A DNA stretch of 64,000 bases. It comes from Girardinichthys multiradiatus (taxonomy: Eukaryota; Chordata; Actinopteri; Cyprinodontiformes; Goodeidae). Below the pieces are notes generated by a model. That model saw only the letters and a program-made list of their open reading frames with translations. It had not been told where the DNA came from and did not search any database. Within the stretch, counting starts at the first letter, position 1, and each line of letters begins with the position of its first letter. The position numbers and the translations under genes were made by a program. Shown here piece after piece: positions 21,110 through 31,650 of this stretch. Location of the stretch: positions 25,219,049-25,283,048 of the forward strand of contig NC_061816.1 of the NCBI RefSeq assembly GCF_021462225.1, written 5' to 3'.

Positions 21110-21424
21110 CCATAAACACACACACACATGCTTGTTTTGCTATATGTAGTGAGGACCATGTGTTGACTCCCATTGACTTCCATTGATTTTCAGTCATTTT
21201 CAACCCTTTCTATGCCCTAACCCTGACAATAACCCTAAACCTAACTATTACCAGTGCATGCCTAACCCTAACCTTAACCTAAAGTCAATTCACACCTTAG
21301 TCCTAAACCTAACCGTTAGCAAAATAGGTCGTGAGGACCAGCAAAATGTCCTCACTTTGGTACAAACGGTCCTCAATTTGATGGTGAAATCTGGAAAATG
21401 GTTCTCACTGTGATGCCAAGACAG
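21110..21424. repeat. dispersed repeat with CCCTAAC-like core
   Basis: GAGGACCATGTGTTGACTCCCATTGACTT, then repeated CCCTAACCCTGACAATAACCCTAA-like blocks at 21217-21310, then GAGGACCAGCAAAATGTCCTCACTTTGG. From memory this is a known interspersed repeat of fish introns. The CCCTAA similarity to telomere repeats is degenerate and short, so it is not an interstitial telomere. It ends in a CA run that also belongs to the neighbouring LTR. Confidence 0.6.
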
Positions 21425-21426
21425 GA

Positions 21427-21586
21427 ACACACACACACACACACAAACCCTGAATGTTTGTTGAACTGTGTGTGAACCGGCATGTATAAATAAAGAGAGA
21501 GGGGTGCCAACACTTTGTAGTCTGCACTGCAAAGTGAGCTACCCGTGTCGTTCCTTACCTCTGAGTTGATTGAATAATACCTAACA
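21427..21586 (+). repeat. LTR-Z family, 3' part of an LTR
   Basis: From the CA run to CCTAACA this matches the LTR at 49744-50068: TGTATAAATAAAGAGAGAGGGG, CACTTTGTAGT, GAGCTACCC, CCTCTGAGTT and GAATAATACCTAACA. Only the second half of the LTR is present. Its 5' border sits in the CA microsatellite, which suggests recombination between simple repeats. It abuts the pol remnant of the minus-strand ERV. Confidence 0.7.
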
Positions 21587-21830
21587 GGGTACAATTACCC
21601 CAGCTTTAAGGAGGGAATCAAAAACAGGACGAATCCCCTCCAAAGCCTCCTTTTCAATAATTATTGTTTCTGACATGGCCTGTAGTTTGATTTAGGAGTA
21701 ATAACAACTGGCCCACAATCTGTAATAAGACCAACATCATATTTGTGAGTAGCCCACAATGAATCAGGCAGCTCTGCAAGATCTGCATCCGCAGAAGAAG
21801 CAGTAGCTAAAAACAGATGTGAACGTGAAA

Positions 21831-22790
21831 TCAGTTGCACTGTACAATTACAGGCAACAACAGTGGGACAATGTCTTTTAAAAGCATTTTGAGAAGGAGA
21901 CACAAACACACATCTGTCTCCCTCCAATCTGTGGCAAGGAGACAACGCCTAACAAAAAACCGCACATCCTTCCATTCCATATTTTCAGACTTGGCCAATG
22001 ATACATGCACCGCCGAACCAGAAACTTGAAAGAAATGCAGCTGTTCAGAGGTCAAAGTCGCAGATAAAGCTGCTGTGTGATCATTCCAGTACATGTCAGA
22101 GAGGTGCACTCTCTCATTTGTAATTTTGTACCAACTGTCCTCATAATCAAAATCAGGTTCTTCAGATACATGTGAAGTACAATGCAGATCATCTGCACTC
22201 ATTATCTCACTGTCAGGTGTCACAGCATTTACTGCCAATGTGACAAAATATTGAGGTATAGGACCAACTGGAAGCTTCCACTGATATGCATATAAGGGTT
22301 GATCTGGGGCCCAATGTACTGCAGTGTAGTCATAGTCAAAATCCTTCTGAGTGTGAACTGTCAGTCCATCAGGGTTTGAAATAATAGCAATATTTAATCT
22401 GCACATCAAATCTCTACCCATCAAATTTAAAGGACACAAAGGAGACACCAAAAAAGAATGTTTTAACTGCACTCCCTGTGGAATGCAACACTTTAGAGGA
22501 ACATAAAAACTTTCCCTAACTGTTTCACCCGAAGCAGAGACAGAATGAATATAACGACCACTCAGTTTTGGATGCTCTTTGATACATTTAGCTGATAAAA
22601 CAGAGTGTGTCGCTCCTGAATCTACAACAAAAGACATTTCTTCACCCATCACCATCATAGAAAACATAGGCATTCTTTTAAAAGCAGGGTTCTGTGTATG
22701 GAGATACATGCCTGGTAAAACTACGGAGGCACCTTCTAAGTGTATTATGGCCTCCGTAAGCAACCTATGTGAATCAGTATCATCATGCAA
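21831..22790 (-). pseudogene. ERV-A protease and start of pol
   Basis: A 319-codon frame. The retroviral aspartic protease active site is FVVDSGATHS at residues 54-63, with a downstream flap-like region and GRDLMCRLN typical of the protease C-terminus (LLGRD-like motif). The protease would mature Gag-Pol. The remaining residues lead toward the RT. The reading frame shifts at about 21930; RT start motifs (PKSNYRPCQKQ) appear in another frame ending at 21661. No complete enzyme is encoded. Confidence 0.75.
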
Positions 22791-22836
22791 CTGCGTGTGT
22801 GTTTGTGAAACCGCACGCTCCTTAAGAGACCCGTCC

Positions 22837-23697
22837 TCAATGCGAGTGACAGCCAGATCCAGGGACCCGTCCTCCCCCCGTCAGTTGCCGCTGCAGTTTC
22901 TCTGGACATTCATTCCTCCAGTGTCCCAACTTTCCACAGTTACGGCAAGCAGCAGAGCGGGACCACTGTCCCCTTCCCCGACCTCTGCCCCGGCGTCCCC
23001 GGCCTCGTCCTCGAGGAAAAGAACCACGTTGATTTGTACTGTAGTACAGGGTAAAGGCAGCGTTATGCAAATCAGTCTCTGTTTTGTCCACTTTTTTCTT
23101 CTTCCTGTCGTTGATGACATCATCGCTGTGTAAAACATGTCTTTTCAGCTCCTCAAAACGCACCCCATGTCTCCAACCAAAATAAAGACTCTTAGTTTGT
23201 GCTGTGATCTCAGGGAGAAGTCCTTCCATAATATATCCACACAGCATCTTTTTCCAGGGGCCCAAAACAGTAAAGTCAGTGGGGCGTTCCATACCTGAAT
23301 GGTTATTGAACGCTTCTTCCATTCGGTAAAGAAAATCAGCGACAGTCTCATCAGGATGTTGTTTGACTTGTTGTAGCACAGCACAATCACTCCTTTGTGG
23401 AAATTTTGTGATCAAGTCAGTGCACAAATGTTCTATGGCATTATACCATGGCCCATTACGATGATTTAAATCGCCATTTTCACCACCGGTTATCACGACA
23501 AGGCGCACTGCAGAATCTGGCCATCTCAGACCGACTAAATCTCCAGGTTTGATTTTTGCTGCAAGGAGCTGGTGAATTTCTGTGCCGGTAGGTCTCATTT
23601 CATGGCATAAAGCTTTAAATTCCATAGCAAACTTTCTTCCGTCTTCTACGGGATCCGGAAGTAATGCAGCGCTTGCTTGGATGTCTGCTGCAGTCAA
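22837..23697 (-). pseudogene. ERV-A gag, capsid and nucleocapsid part
   Basis: A 286-codon frame. The middle has a capsid-like segment with ETVADFLYRMEEAFNNHSG, then an Arg-Gly-rich stretch at about residues 228-245, and one CCHC zinc knuckle (CRNCGKLGHWRNEC, about 253-266). Gag forms the particle and the knuckle binds genomic RNA. The natural start is upstream at 24566 in a different frame. Sequence between (23698-24563) includes an open Pro-rich segment at 23818-24270 but is interrupted. The frame runs into stop shortly after the knuckle. Confidence 0.75.
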
Positions 23698-23817
23698 AAC
23701 ACCAACTGAGGCTCATTCATTCCGGCTACTTCCAACATAGAGCATTGATACTCTTCTGCCTCTTTTTTATCTTCTCCTCATTGTCTTCCACTTCGTAGCC
23801 ATGTAAACTCATGAAAG

Positions 23818-24270
23818 CTAACAGGAGAGGAGAGGTATTTTCTGGTCCTTTGATGATCCTGGTCGCTGCTCATCTGTAGGCTGGTGCATGATCACACCTT
23901 CTGCTCCGCTGGGGCCGCTGTGCTCAGTCAGGTCAGCCTGCACTGCAGGTGGATGTGTGGGTTGACTCATGGGCCTATGCTGAAGCGGACCGGCGAGTTG
24001 TCTTGGCTGACTTGTGGGCAGATTTGCTGCTTGACCTGCTGCTGGAGGAGGACAGGAGTCTAGATCGAGGTCTGCCATCTGGAGGGCCTGCAACTCCGTC
24101 TGTAAAGATGGATATAGACAGGAGGGTGAAGCATCGCTAAGTCTATATGGGGGTGGAAACGTGGGGTCATCAATGGCACGACCAGCATTGTCACACCTGT
24201 TTCCCATGTCCCTGGACAAATCTTTTCCCCCTGTCAACTGTTTCAATTCGGACTTTCTTTCCCTACGCAT
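23818..24270 (-). pseudogene. ERV-A gag, Pro-rich matrix/linker segment
   Basis: 150 codons rich in Pro, Gln and Ser, with PTFPPPYRLSD, which contains a PPPY late-domain-type motif. In retroviruses such motifs recruit the ESCRT machinery for budding. It lies between the gag start and the capsid frame, in the right order for a p12-like segment. Stops separate it from both neighbours. Confidence 0.6.
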
Positions 24271-24389
24271 AGCCTCAGTAATCCATTCATTCCGACACTT
24301 TACCCATATTTTCCTCTGATCGAAATCTTATTTTTTAATCCTTTTTTTATTTTTTATTTTCTCCTAATCCCCATCCATCAACTGTTTTA

Positions 24390-24566
24390 TTTTATTTTAT
24401 TCAACTGATTTACACTCAAACATCCACCTTGTGGAAAACCAAACTTATCCTCCCAAATTAAAGCACATTTAACACAATCAACCCCACCTTTTTCTTTCAT
24501 TATTTTATAAATCGCAAAGTCTGGAGAAGGAGGCACCCCTGATGCTTTTGAGGTTCCGGAACCCAT
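24390..24566 (-). pseudogene. ERV-A gag start (matrix N-terminus)
   Basis: The frame opens with MGSGTSKASG, an N-myristoylation-type start (Gly2, Ser6) as in retroviral matrix proteins, and runs about 55 codons to a TAA. Sequence continues to match ERV-B at 54302-54480, where the corresponding start has lost one G and stops after five codons. Confidence 0.6.
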
Positions 24567-24998
24567 TTTTTTTTTTTACCCGTTCAGCGGCACATGTGCC
24601 ATCTGGCTTTTCTCCTTTATGAGGTACAGAAAATTGCAAAAAAACACCTGCAAAACCCTGTGTTTGGCTTTATCTTATTGTTACCAATAAGAACCTCCCT
24701 GTATTCCTTTACAGGGTGACTTGGCCCTCAGCTGATGTCCTCCCTCTCGCAACTCCGGAACCTAATTAATTAGTTAGGAGATGATGGTTAATGTGTAATA
24801 AAAAATAACATACTTTATATCATACAGAGCAACTTCTCATCCAGATATATTTGAAGACAAATAGTTCGGATCCAATCGGCCAGAAGCCGCAGGTGGGCAT
24901 GAGGACTCCCCTCCGTAAAATGGAGGTGTACTGAAGACAACGTCTTCAGGCTGGCCAGGCTTCCGTGTCCCCTCCTGCGGTTTCCTCTGGCATGTTAG

Positions 24999-25018
24999 AT
25001 CCTGTTCGTGACGCTAAA
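24999..25018 (-). other. primer-binding site of ERV-A
   Basis: Minus-strand TTTTAGCGTCACGAACAGG directly after the LTR. The same sequence follows the 5' LTR of ERV-B (53847-53867). The GAACAGG core resembles lysine-type primer sites, but the match is too imperfect to name the tRNA. Confidence 0.6.
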
Positions 25019-25020
25019 AT

Positions 25021-25440
25021 TGTAGTGGAATTTTCTTATTAAGGTGGGACAGAAATTAACTCACAACAAAAGAAAGTCTGGACTTTGTCTTTATAAAATT
25101 TATTCAAAGGCAGTCAGCATTTGAATGACTCTGTCACTGAGCAAGTCAGTTAAGCAGAGCCCCGATCAACATTTACACACAGTATTTAAAGAGTATGTGA
25201 GTGTTACCTCAACTTAAAAGAGTTTGTGCTTTATGGCCCTAGACCCTCCTCGGGTCAGAGGTAACAAAGTAATTTACGAGCAGACCATCTGCTCTTCCTG
25301 AGACATCACCCTAAAGGGTGTGTTTTAACCATTAAACTTCTGATAATGATTTTACAGCTTCCAACACAGAAGTTCTGAGGTGAGACTTAACCTAAAGGTC
25401 ATACAGTTTGGAACACTTAACAATAAGAATTTCCATCACA
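25021..25440 (-). repeat. ERV-A 5' LTR (420 bp)
   Basis: Minus-strand TGTGATGGAAATTC ... GAATTTTCCACTACA-type ends (inverted TGTRRTGGAA). It contains a TTTGAATAAA poly(A) signal and a conserved block CCCGAGGAGGGTCTAGGGCC shared with the LTRs at 33093, 53409 and 62080. It abuts an L2 LINE at 25441. Confidence 0.85.
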
Positions 25441-26034
25441 CAACCCAGGGTTCAGACCAGGAGACAGGGTTGTAGTTTAACACTCCTCTCTGCAGCTTCT
25501 ATACTGCTACCCACCCATTACCCTATTAAGACAGTGTCTCGCCCAAGGACAAAATTGAATAGATTAAAAAATAATCTAAAACGAGGAAATCAGGAAAATC
25601 TCATAAAAATAAACACAACTGAGACTAAAAAGAAAACTAAAACAATTAAATGGGGCTTACTGAACATAAGATCTCCCTCGTCAAAGACTTTTCTAGTTAG
25701 TGACCTGATTTGTGACAATCAGATTGATTTATTTTGTCTCACAGAAACCTGGCTGCAGCAAGAGGATTATGTTACTAAAAATAAGTCAACTAATTATTTA
25801 AATTTTCACATACCTCGAAATACTGGGCGAGGAGGAGGAGTAGCAACCATCTTTCAGTCCGATTTATTGATTAGTCCCAGACCAATCAATAACTACAACT
25901 CTTTTGAATATTTAATCCTTAGTTTTCCTCATCCAAATTGCAAAGCACTAAAACCACGTCCGTTTGTTGTTTTGTACCGTCCACCAGGTCCTTACTCTCA
26001 ATTTTTTAGATCAGTTTTCAGACCTTTTATCTGA
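25408..26034 (+). pseudogene. L2 endonuclease, N-terminal half
   Basis: The open frame of 208 codons starts inside the LTR (not a natural start). The LINE part begins at about 25445. It carries the catalytic Asn (LLNIRS) and Glu (LTETWL) of the APE-like endonuclease. The frame is lost at about 25985, where the following half continues in another frame. Confidence 0.75.
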
Positions 26035-26977
26035 TTTAGTGTTAAATACAGATAAGGTTATTATTGTGGGGGATTTTAACATTCATGTTGACACTGAAAG
26101 TGATAGCTTAAATATAGTCTTTAATGCTATCTTAGACTCATTTGGCTTTGCTCAAAACATTAAAAAACCTACTCACCTTTGTCTTCATTCTCTCGACCTT
26201 GTGCTGACATATGGCATTGAGTGTAAAGACATAACAATATTTTCTCATAACCCTGTCCTGTCTGACCATTTTTTAATAGCCTTTGAGTTTAATTTAACCG
26301 AGTACTCCACACCTGAAAGACAATTTCATTATAGTAGATCATTATCAGACAATGCTGTAACAACCTTTAAAGAATCTGTTCCACTTTCTCATTATCACAG
26401 AAATACAAAGTGGAGGGCAATAATTTTTCTTTCTTCCCCTTCACAAATTTATTCTCTTGTTCATAGTGTTACTTCATCATTGCATGGTCCATTAGACAAT
26501 GCAGCCCCCCTGAAAAAGAAGGTAATTATTTATAGGAGGCTACCTCCTTGGTTTAATTCAGAGCTCTGTACTTTAAAGCACAATGTTAGAAAATTGGAGA
26601 GAAAATGGTGCTCTACACACCTAGAGGATTCCTACTTAATCTGGAAAAATAGCCTACTGTTGTATAAAAAGACACTTCACCAAGCTAGAACAGCTTATTT
26701 CTCATCATTAATAGAAGAGAAAAAGAATAATCCTAGGTTTCTCTTTAGTACAGTTGCTATACTTACACAGAGTCATAGCTCTGTTGAGCCATCCATTCCC
26801 TTAGCTCTCAGCAGTCATGACTTTATGGGATTCTTCCGAAATAAAATTGATTCTATTAAAAAGAAAATATTTGACATTCTCCCGAAGATGATTACTTCAT
26901 CCTCAGTAAGTGAGACAACATTGGAAGTAACTGTAGAACCTGATCTGTGTTTGGACTGCTTTGATCCTGTGGTTTAA
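25964..26977 (+). pseudogene. L2 endonuclease C-terminal half and linker
   Basis: A 337-codon frame with GDFNIHVD, DLVLTYGI and LSDHFLI (the last catalytic Asp-His), followed by the basic linker (PPWFNSELCTLKHNVRKLERKW; YFSSLIEEKKNNPRFLFSTV). It ends at 26977 at the internal deletion that removes the front of RT. Confidence 0.75.
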
Positions 26978-27326
26978 ATCTTATTTGTCTGACAGATTCC
27001 AGTTTGTTCATGTAAATTATAAATCATCTTTAAACTCCAGGGTTAATTGTGGAGTACCACAGAGTTCAGTACTTGGGCCAATTCTCTTTACTATATATAT
27101 GCTTCCAATAGGTAAAATTATCAGGCAGCATAGAATACATTTTCACTGTTACGCTGATGACACTCAGCTTTACTTATCCATGAATCCTGATGAGCCCAAC
27201 CAGTTAGATAGATTACAAGCATGTCTTGAAGACATAAAAACTTGGATGACTTTAAATTTTCTGCTTCTAAATTCAGAAAGAAGTTGTCATCTTTGGACCG
27301 GAGTCTTTAAAAAAGAAACTGCTTAG
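26961..27326 (+). pseudogene. L2 reverse transcriptase, palm fragment
   Basis: Reads GVPQSSVLGPILFTIYMLP (normally PQGSVLGP, so the glycine is changed) and CYADDTQLYLSM with both catalytic Asp. Homology continues in another frame to about 27547 (LNLDGIKWTSNNKVKNLDVIFDQDMSFKSHI). Confidence 0.75.
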
Positions 27327-27548
27327 TCAATCACTTAACCTGGATGGCATTAAATGGACCTCCAATAATAAAGTAAAAAACCTTGATGTTATTTTTGACC
27401 AGGACATGTCATTTAAATCCCATATTAAACAGTATTCTAGGATTTCCTTCTTTCATCTCTGGAACATTGCCAAAATTAGAAATATCCTTTCCAGGAGTGA
27501 CGCTGAAAAACTAGTCCATGCATTTGTTACTTCAAGGCTGGACTTCCT

Positions 27549-27918
27549 TGTTGGGAAGGGATGCTACATTTCCCATGATGATGGACGGGATGATGGATAT
27601 GTTCTGTTCTCTCTGTATTGTTTAGGTTCCCTGGTCCTCAGCTGACATCCTCCTGATTATCTCCTCTCCAAATTCATTGGTTCACACTCCTCTTCCCTCA
27701 GTATTTAAATTCTCTGCATGGTTTGCATTGTTAGTGACCGGATTCTCTGCATTTGCGGCTGAATACATCCCTAGGTCCACGTCTTTGGGTTCTTGCCTGT
27801 AACCCTGCCTGCGTTCCTTTTGTAAGTGTGTTTTCATTCATTATTAAATCTTGGCGACTCACCATGTGGCTCTCGTTCTCCTGCTTGCACTTTGGTCCTG
27901 CTTCACCTCAAATTATGA
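27549..27918 (+). repeat. LTR-like sequence
   Basis: From TGTTGGGAAGGG to AATTATGACA, with CT-rich blocks, a poly(A)-like ATTAAA at 27843 and the look of a gypsy LTR. Internal-like sequence (GGGTCGGGCGGTGG) follows. There is no second LTR, and the start is inferred from the point where the LINE stops. Confidence 0.35.
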
Positions 27919-28186
27919 CAGGGTCGGGCGGTGGAAAGCCACAAAATGGAGCTACCAAATGATACCTGGTGAAAAAATGGAAGCATGGCGTCTCATGTGG
28001 TCTCCGAACAAATGCCATTTAAAAAAATAAATTTGTCCACAAAAATTTCAACAAACCCAGAAAATTCAGATTCTACATGCCTCAGACAGTTAAAAAACAA
28101 AATAAAAGGCCTGTCCTTCCGACTCCTAAATGATAAAGGTAAAATGTCATCTGAATGATCCCTAAGATTTCTGGAATAATCACTAC
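27919..28186. other. no recognised gene
   Basis: AT-rich sequence following the LTR-like segment. It may be its leader, but no primer site or frame is recognised. Confidence 0.35.
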
Positions 28187-28345
28187 AGTCATGTGAAAAA
28201 ATTAGGACATCCTAAGAAGGTCTGTGTGTTTTTCTGATATGCATATTTGGACATATAGCTAGTTAATACAAATTTGAACAAAACTGAAAAAAGATAAATT
28301 GAAGTAATAGATATATAAACATTAAAAAACTGAAGAAAAGATGAA
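28187..28345 (+). mobile_element. Tc1-like terminal fragment
   Basis: TACAGTCATGTGAAAAAATTAGGACATCC is the end sequence of a Tc1-type family common in fish (recognised from memory). About 160 bases of the terminal region are present, then the gypsy LTR begins at 28349. No transposase. Confidence 0.6.
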
Positions 28346-28882
28346 TATTGTCAGGATGTGGTGATTGTCAGGAGAAGGACCCAAATGTATACAGGCAGTT
28401 AGAGGCACCGTGTTAAGTAAAAAAAAAAATTATTTACAAAAGAAAACTCATAGCAGGCTTGAACATGGCGAAGCTTGGCATGAAAACAGTCATTGACAGG
28501 ATTGGCTTGGCAAACAGGCATGGACCGACATGGCCTGAAAACAGTTGTGGACAGGCTTGGCATGACTAGGCCTGTCAATAAACAATAAATCAATTAATCA
28601 CACAATAACTTAAAATGAGGTTGGCAACTTTCATTTATCGGTTTTGTTGTTTCTTCTTTGTGTCGCTCTCTCTCTCTACTGAAGACACTAGATGACAAAA
28701 GGCTTAACTCCAGTGCTTCACTGACCCCTCCCTTTCTCAATTCCTTAGCGTAAGGGGGGAGTAAACTATCACATCAGGTAGCTAGCTAAGGCGCATTGTC
28801 TTGTACCTCTGCAGCACTAGAGCCCCGTGAGGAGTTAGCAAGCTAAAGAAAGGCTATTTGATACTGGAGAAAAAAAACCCGA

Positions 28883-31650
28883 AATGGAGTTGGTTTCAAA
28901 GTCAAATGCAACAGCAGCAGTGTGGGAGCAGTTCGGATTTAAACCAAATGACTGAGGCAAACCGCTGAACCGTGTTGAGAATTAAAATCATTTAGTTTTA
29001 TATATGTGTTTAGTTTGCTTGTGGGAACATTAAACTGAGATTTAACATGTGTGAGCCTTGAGGAGAGAAATCACAGGGTCACAGCAGGAGTCAGGATGGA
29101 ATAAGGGTGAAACAGAGGTTAAGAAGTTCTCAACAACTGCAAGCAGTAAATGCTGGCTGTATGGACAATAAAGCAATAAATGTCGACTTTTGGGCATGGT
29201 ATAGATAATAAACTACCCACAAGGGGGCTTGTCTGATTTATAGCGCCAGACTGCATAAGGGGGAGGCACAGTCAATAAGCTTTGAAGTAGATGGTATAAA
29301 GATGTTCTGGCAACTGTGATGAGGCAGACATCTGGGTAAAGACAGCCATACTTTGCTGAAACCTGAGATCTCTCCGTAAGGCCTTACGTAATGTTCTTTC
29401 TTTGTGTTATTCTGTATGTATTCATTTTGCATTGGAAATCATTGGACTTATTATCTTCCAAATTAAACTTCTGTTCTTTCTCACGACATCCAGACTGGGT
29501 GAGGTTGAGGCCCCAAGGATATCAGTGATAGCATTATTTTACCTCAACAACCAGTATGTCACATTTGTCATAAAACAGTAGCAACAAGAGCAGCAGTTCA
29601 ACCAACTTGCACCTGCACCTAAAGCACAATCATCCAAAGAAGTTTTTCCAGCTGGGAAAACTACAACCGGTGGGCTGTTTCCATCTTCAAGTTCCCGACA
29701 GTCCACCATCACTAGAGCATTTAATCGACAGACAGTATACAAATAGAACAGTGCAAAATGGTTTATGCTCACAGACAGTGTAGTTTGCTTAATAACTAAA
29801 GAGATGCTGTCCTTTTAATATTGCTGAAAAGCCAGAATTTAGAAAAAAGTTACAAACATTTAACAGCCAGTACAAAATCCCTGGGAAAACATACGTATCA
29901 AAAACTGCAATACCTCAACTGTACAACAGTATTAAAGATGACATACTTAAGGAGATCAAATACATTCCATTTTACTCTGCCACTTCGGATATGTGGTCAG
30001 GTTCAAATATGACACCTTATATAAGCTTGACCATACACTACATAGCTGCTGACTGGACCCTGCCATCTAAATGTTTAGAGACCAGATATGTTCCAGATAA
30101 CCATACAGCTGACACCCTTGGAGAAAATCCAAAATCTGCAGACTGGGGACTGGATGAGCACAAACTAGTCTGCATCACAACAGACAACAGTGCTAACATT
30201 TGTTGCTGCAATAAGGAATCTTGGCTGGCCATGGCTCAACTGCTTTGGCCACAACCTCCATCTTGCTGTTTCCCATGGTCTAGGACAGTGACAAAGATCG
30301 GACAGCGCGTGCCATAGGACTCTGTAAAGGTTTGGTAAACACCATTCAACCTGAGCTTCCTTAAGAAGAGAGACCTGAGGAAGGCACAGAGTGAGGCTAA
30401 TCTCTCCCAGCATAATCTCATTCTGGTGAGTGATGTTTGTGATTTATTCATTCATTTGCAGCTCAAATCTTCAAAGAGTTATGTTTATTTTATAGCAGCA
30501 TGTAAACGTGTAGAATAATCTCTATAATCTAATTAAGACTGTTGTCTTAGTGTGGACTGCAATAATTTTACATACAAACACACAAATTATTAAGCAGAAA
30601 TAATAGAAATGTAAAAGTAGCATTTTTTTAAAGAAGTTAGAAATACATTAGCAAATGAACAAGAATATTGTTCTAATATGATAATAATATAATCATGAAT
30701 TTATTTTTTGTTATTTCAACATGTCAGCACAATGGGGAGTAATAACTGTCTCCATAGTGACAGATGAGCTTTGGCAAAGATTGAACCTACATGTGTAACA
30801 CAATAACTATAAATTGTTCTAATAAAAATATATCTTTCCCATAGGATGTTGTCACACGATGGGGCACTATGCAGAAGACGGTAAAGAGGGTGTTGGAGCA
30901 ACTCCTAGCTATAAGATGAGTCCTGGTTCAAGACAGAAAACATGGCCACCTCAACCCAACCTAGCAGGATATTTTTGTGTTGCAATTCATCAATGCAGCA
31001 ATGAAACCACTGGCTGACTTTACAGATGAAAAATATATCCCAGTGTCCTCTGTTAAGCCTGTACTGGAAATGATTAAAGGCGACCTTCTCTCTTCAGGCC
31101 CTGATGACAGCACACTGACAGCCAGTATTAAACGAAACATATCCAGGATACTGACTGAAAAATACAGTTCACCTGCAATCCAAGTCGTCCTGAGAAAGGC
31201 CACCATCTTGGATTCTAGGTACCGTGGTAGCATGGAGGTGCCAGGGGCATTGGATGATGTCAAACATCAGCTTGTGCAGGAGCTACTGGAATTAAAAGGG
31301 CCAGAAGAAAGTGAAGAAGGGGCAAGTGGTGAGAGCTGCACCAAAGCAGCTGGAGGAAATGAGGATGACTTTCTTCAAAACAGAAAAGCTCAACTCACAA
31401 GTCAGGCCCAAGCTACATATCCAAAAAGGGAGCAGGCTGATGCAGAACTGACCAAGTTCCTTCAATAAGATGCTCCTGATGCCTCTTGTTATCCCTTGAC
31501 ATGGTGGCGTGACAATCAAAGAAGATATCCTTTGATGGCCAACTTTGATGGCTCAAATATACATGTGTATTTGTGCAACAAGCGCCAGCTCAGAGAGAAT
31601 GTTTAGCACAACTGGAAGCATTGCTGCCCCTGAGAGATCCTCATTGTCAT
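28883..31650 (+). pseudogene. hAT/ZBED-like transposase remnant
   Basis: The transposase binds element ends through a BED finger and acts as a dimer. MELVSKSNATAAVWEQFGF at 28883 is the start of the BED finger; its Cys-x2-Cys half appears as CHICHKT at 29556 after the LTR. NIAEKPEFRKKLQTF and ATSDMWSGSNMTPYISLTIHYI (29815-30050) belong to the RNase H-fold start, with LVCITTDNSANI near 30165. The 163-codon frame 30977-31468 covers MKPLADFTDEKYIPVSSVKPVL. After a TAA, SCYPLTWWRDNQRRYP and CICATSASSERMFSTTG are the conserved dimerisation motif. Multiple shifts and stops are present, including a non-coding stretch at 30420-30930 that may be a further insertion. Confidence 0.8.
28973..29549 (+). 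repeat. solo LTR (577 bp) inside the hAT element
   Basis: The piece has perfect 7-bp inverted ends, TGTTGAG...CTCAACA, and interrupts the BED finger coding region. The flanks ACCG (28969-28972) and ACCA (29550-29553) could be a 4-bp duplication with one change. AATAAA signals occur near 29167 and 29173. No internal sequence remains, so it is a product of LTR-LTR recombination. Strand is uncertain; it is given as + from the poly(A) signals. Confidence 0.65.

Larger units (their letters stand above)
21590..25440 (-). mobile_element. endogenous retrovirus ERV-A, 5' half, minus strand
   Basis: In element order: 5' LTR (25440-25021), primer-binding site (25018-24999), leader, gag start (24566), gag body (to 22837), protease (22790-), and the beginning of reverse transcriptase (about 21710-21600), where it is cut off. 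Its leader is clearly the same family as ERV-B at 53.85-54.5 kb. Single CCHC knuckle, DSG protease and 4-bp duplication in the related copy suggest a class I (gamma/epsilon-like) element; this class call is inference. Frames are broken at several points, and the 3' half with RT, integrase, env and 3' LTR is absent. Confidence 0.8.
25441..27550 (+). mobile_element. L2-clade LINE, internally deleted
   Basis: Endonuclease and reverse transcriptase segments on the plus strand. The endonuclease starts [14 protein letters not shown] and has [30 protein letters not shown], then in another frame IIVGDFNIHVD, SLDLVLTYGI and LSDHFLIAFEF. After 26960 the sequence jumps to the mid-palm of RT (WFKSYLSDR, CYADDTQLYLSM), so the RT fingers and first palm motif are missing. 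It ends abruptly at AFVTSRLDF near 27547, where an LTR-like sequence begins. YADDTQLY is the usual L2-clade box. No poly(A) or repeat tail is present. Confidence 0.85.

Noticed and set aside
21215..21310. CCCTAA-like repeats as an interstitial telomere
   Set aside because: Units are irregular (CCCTGACAATAACCC) and embedded in a known type of interspersed repeat with GAGGACCA blocks; no perfect TTAGGG array.
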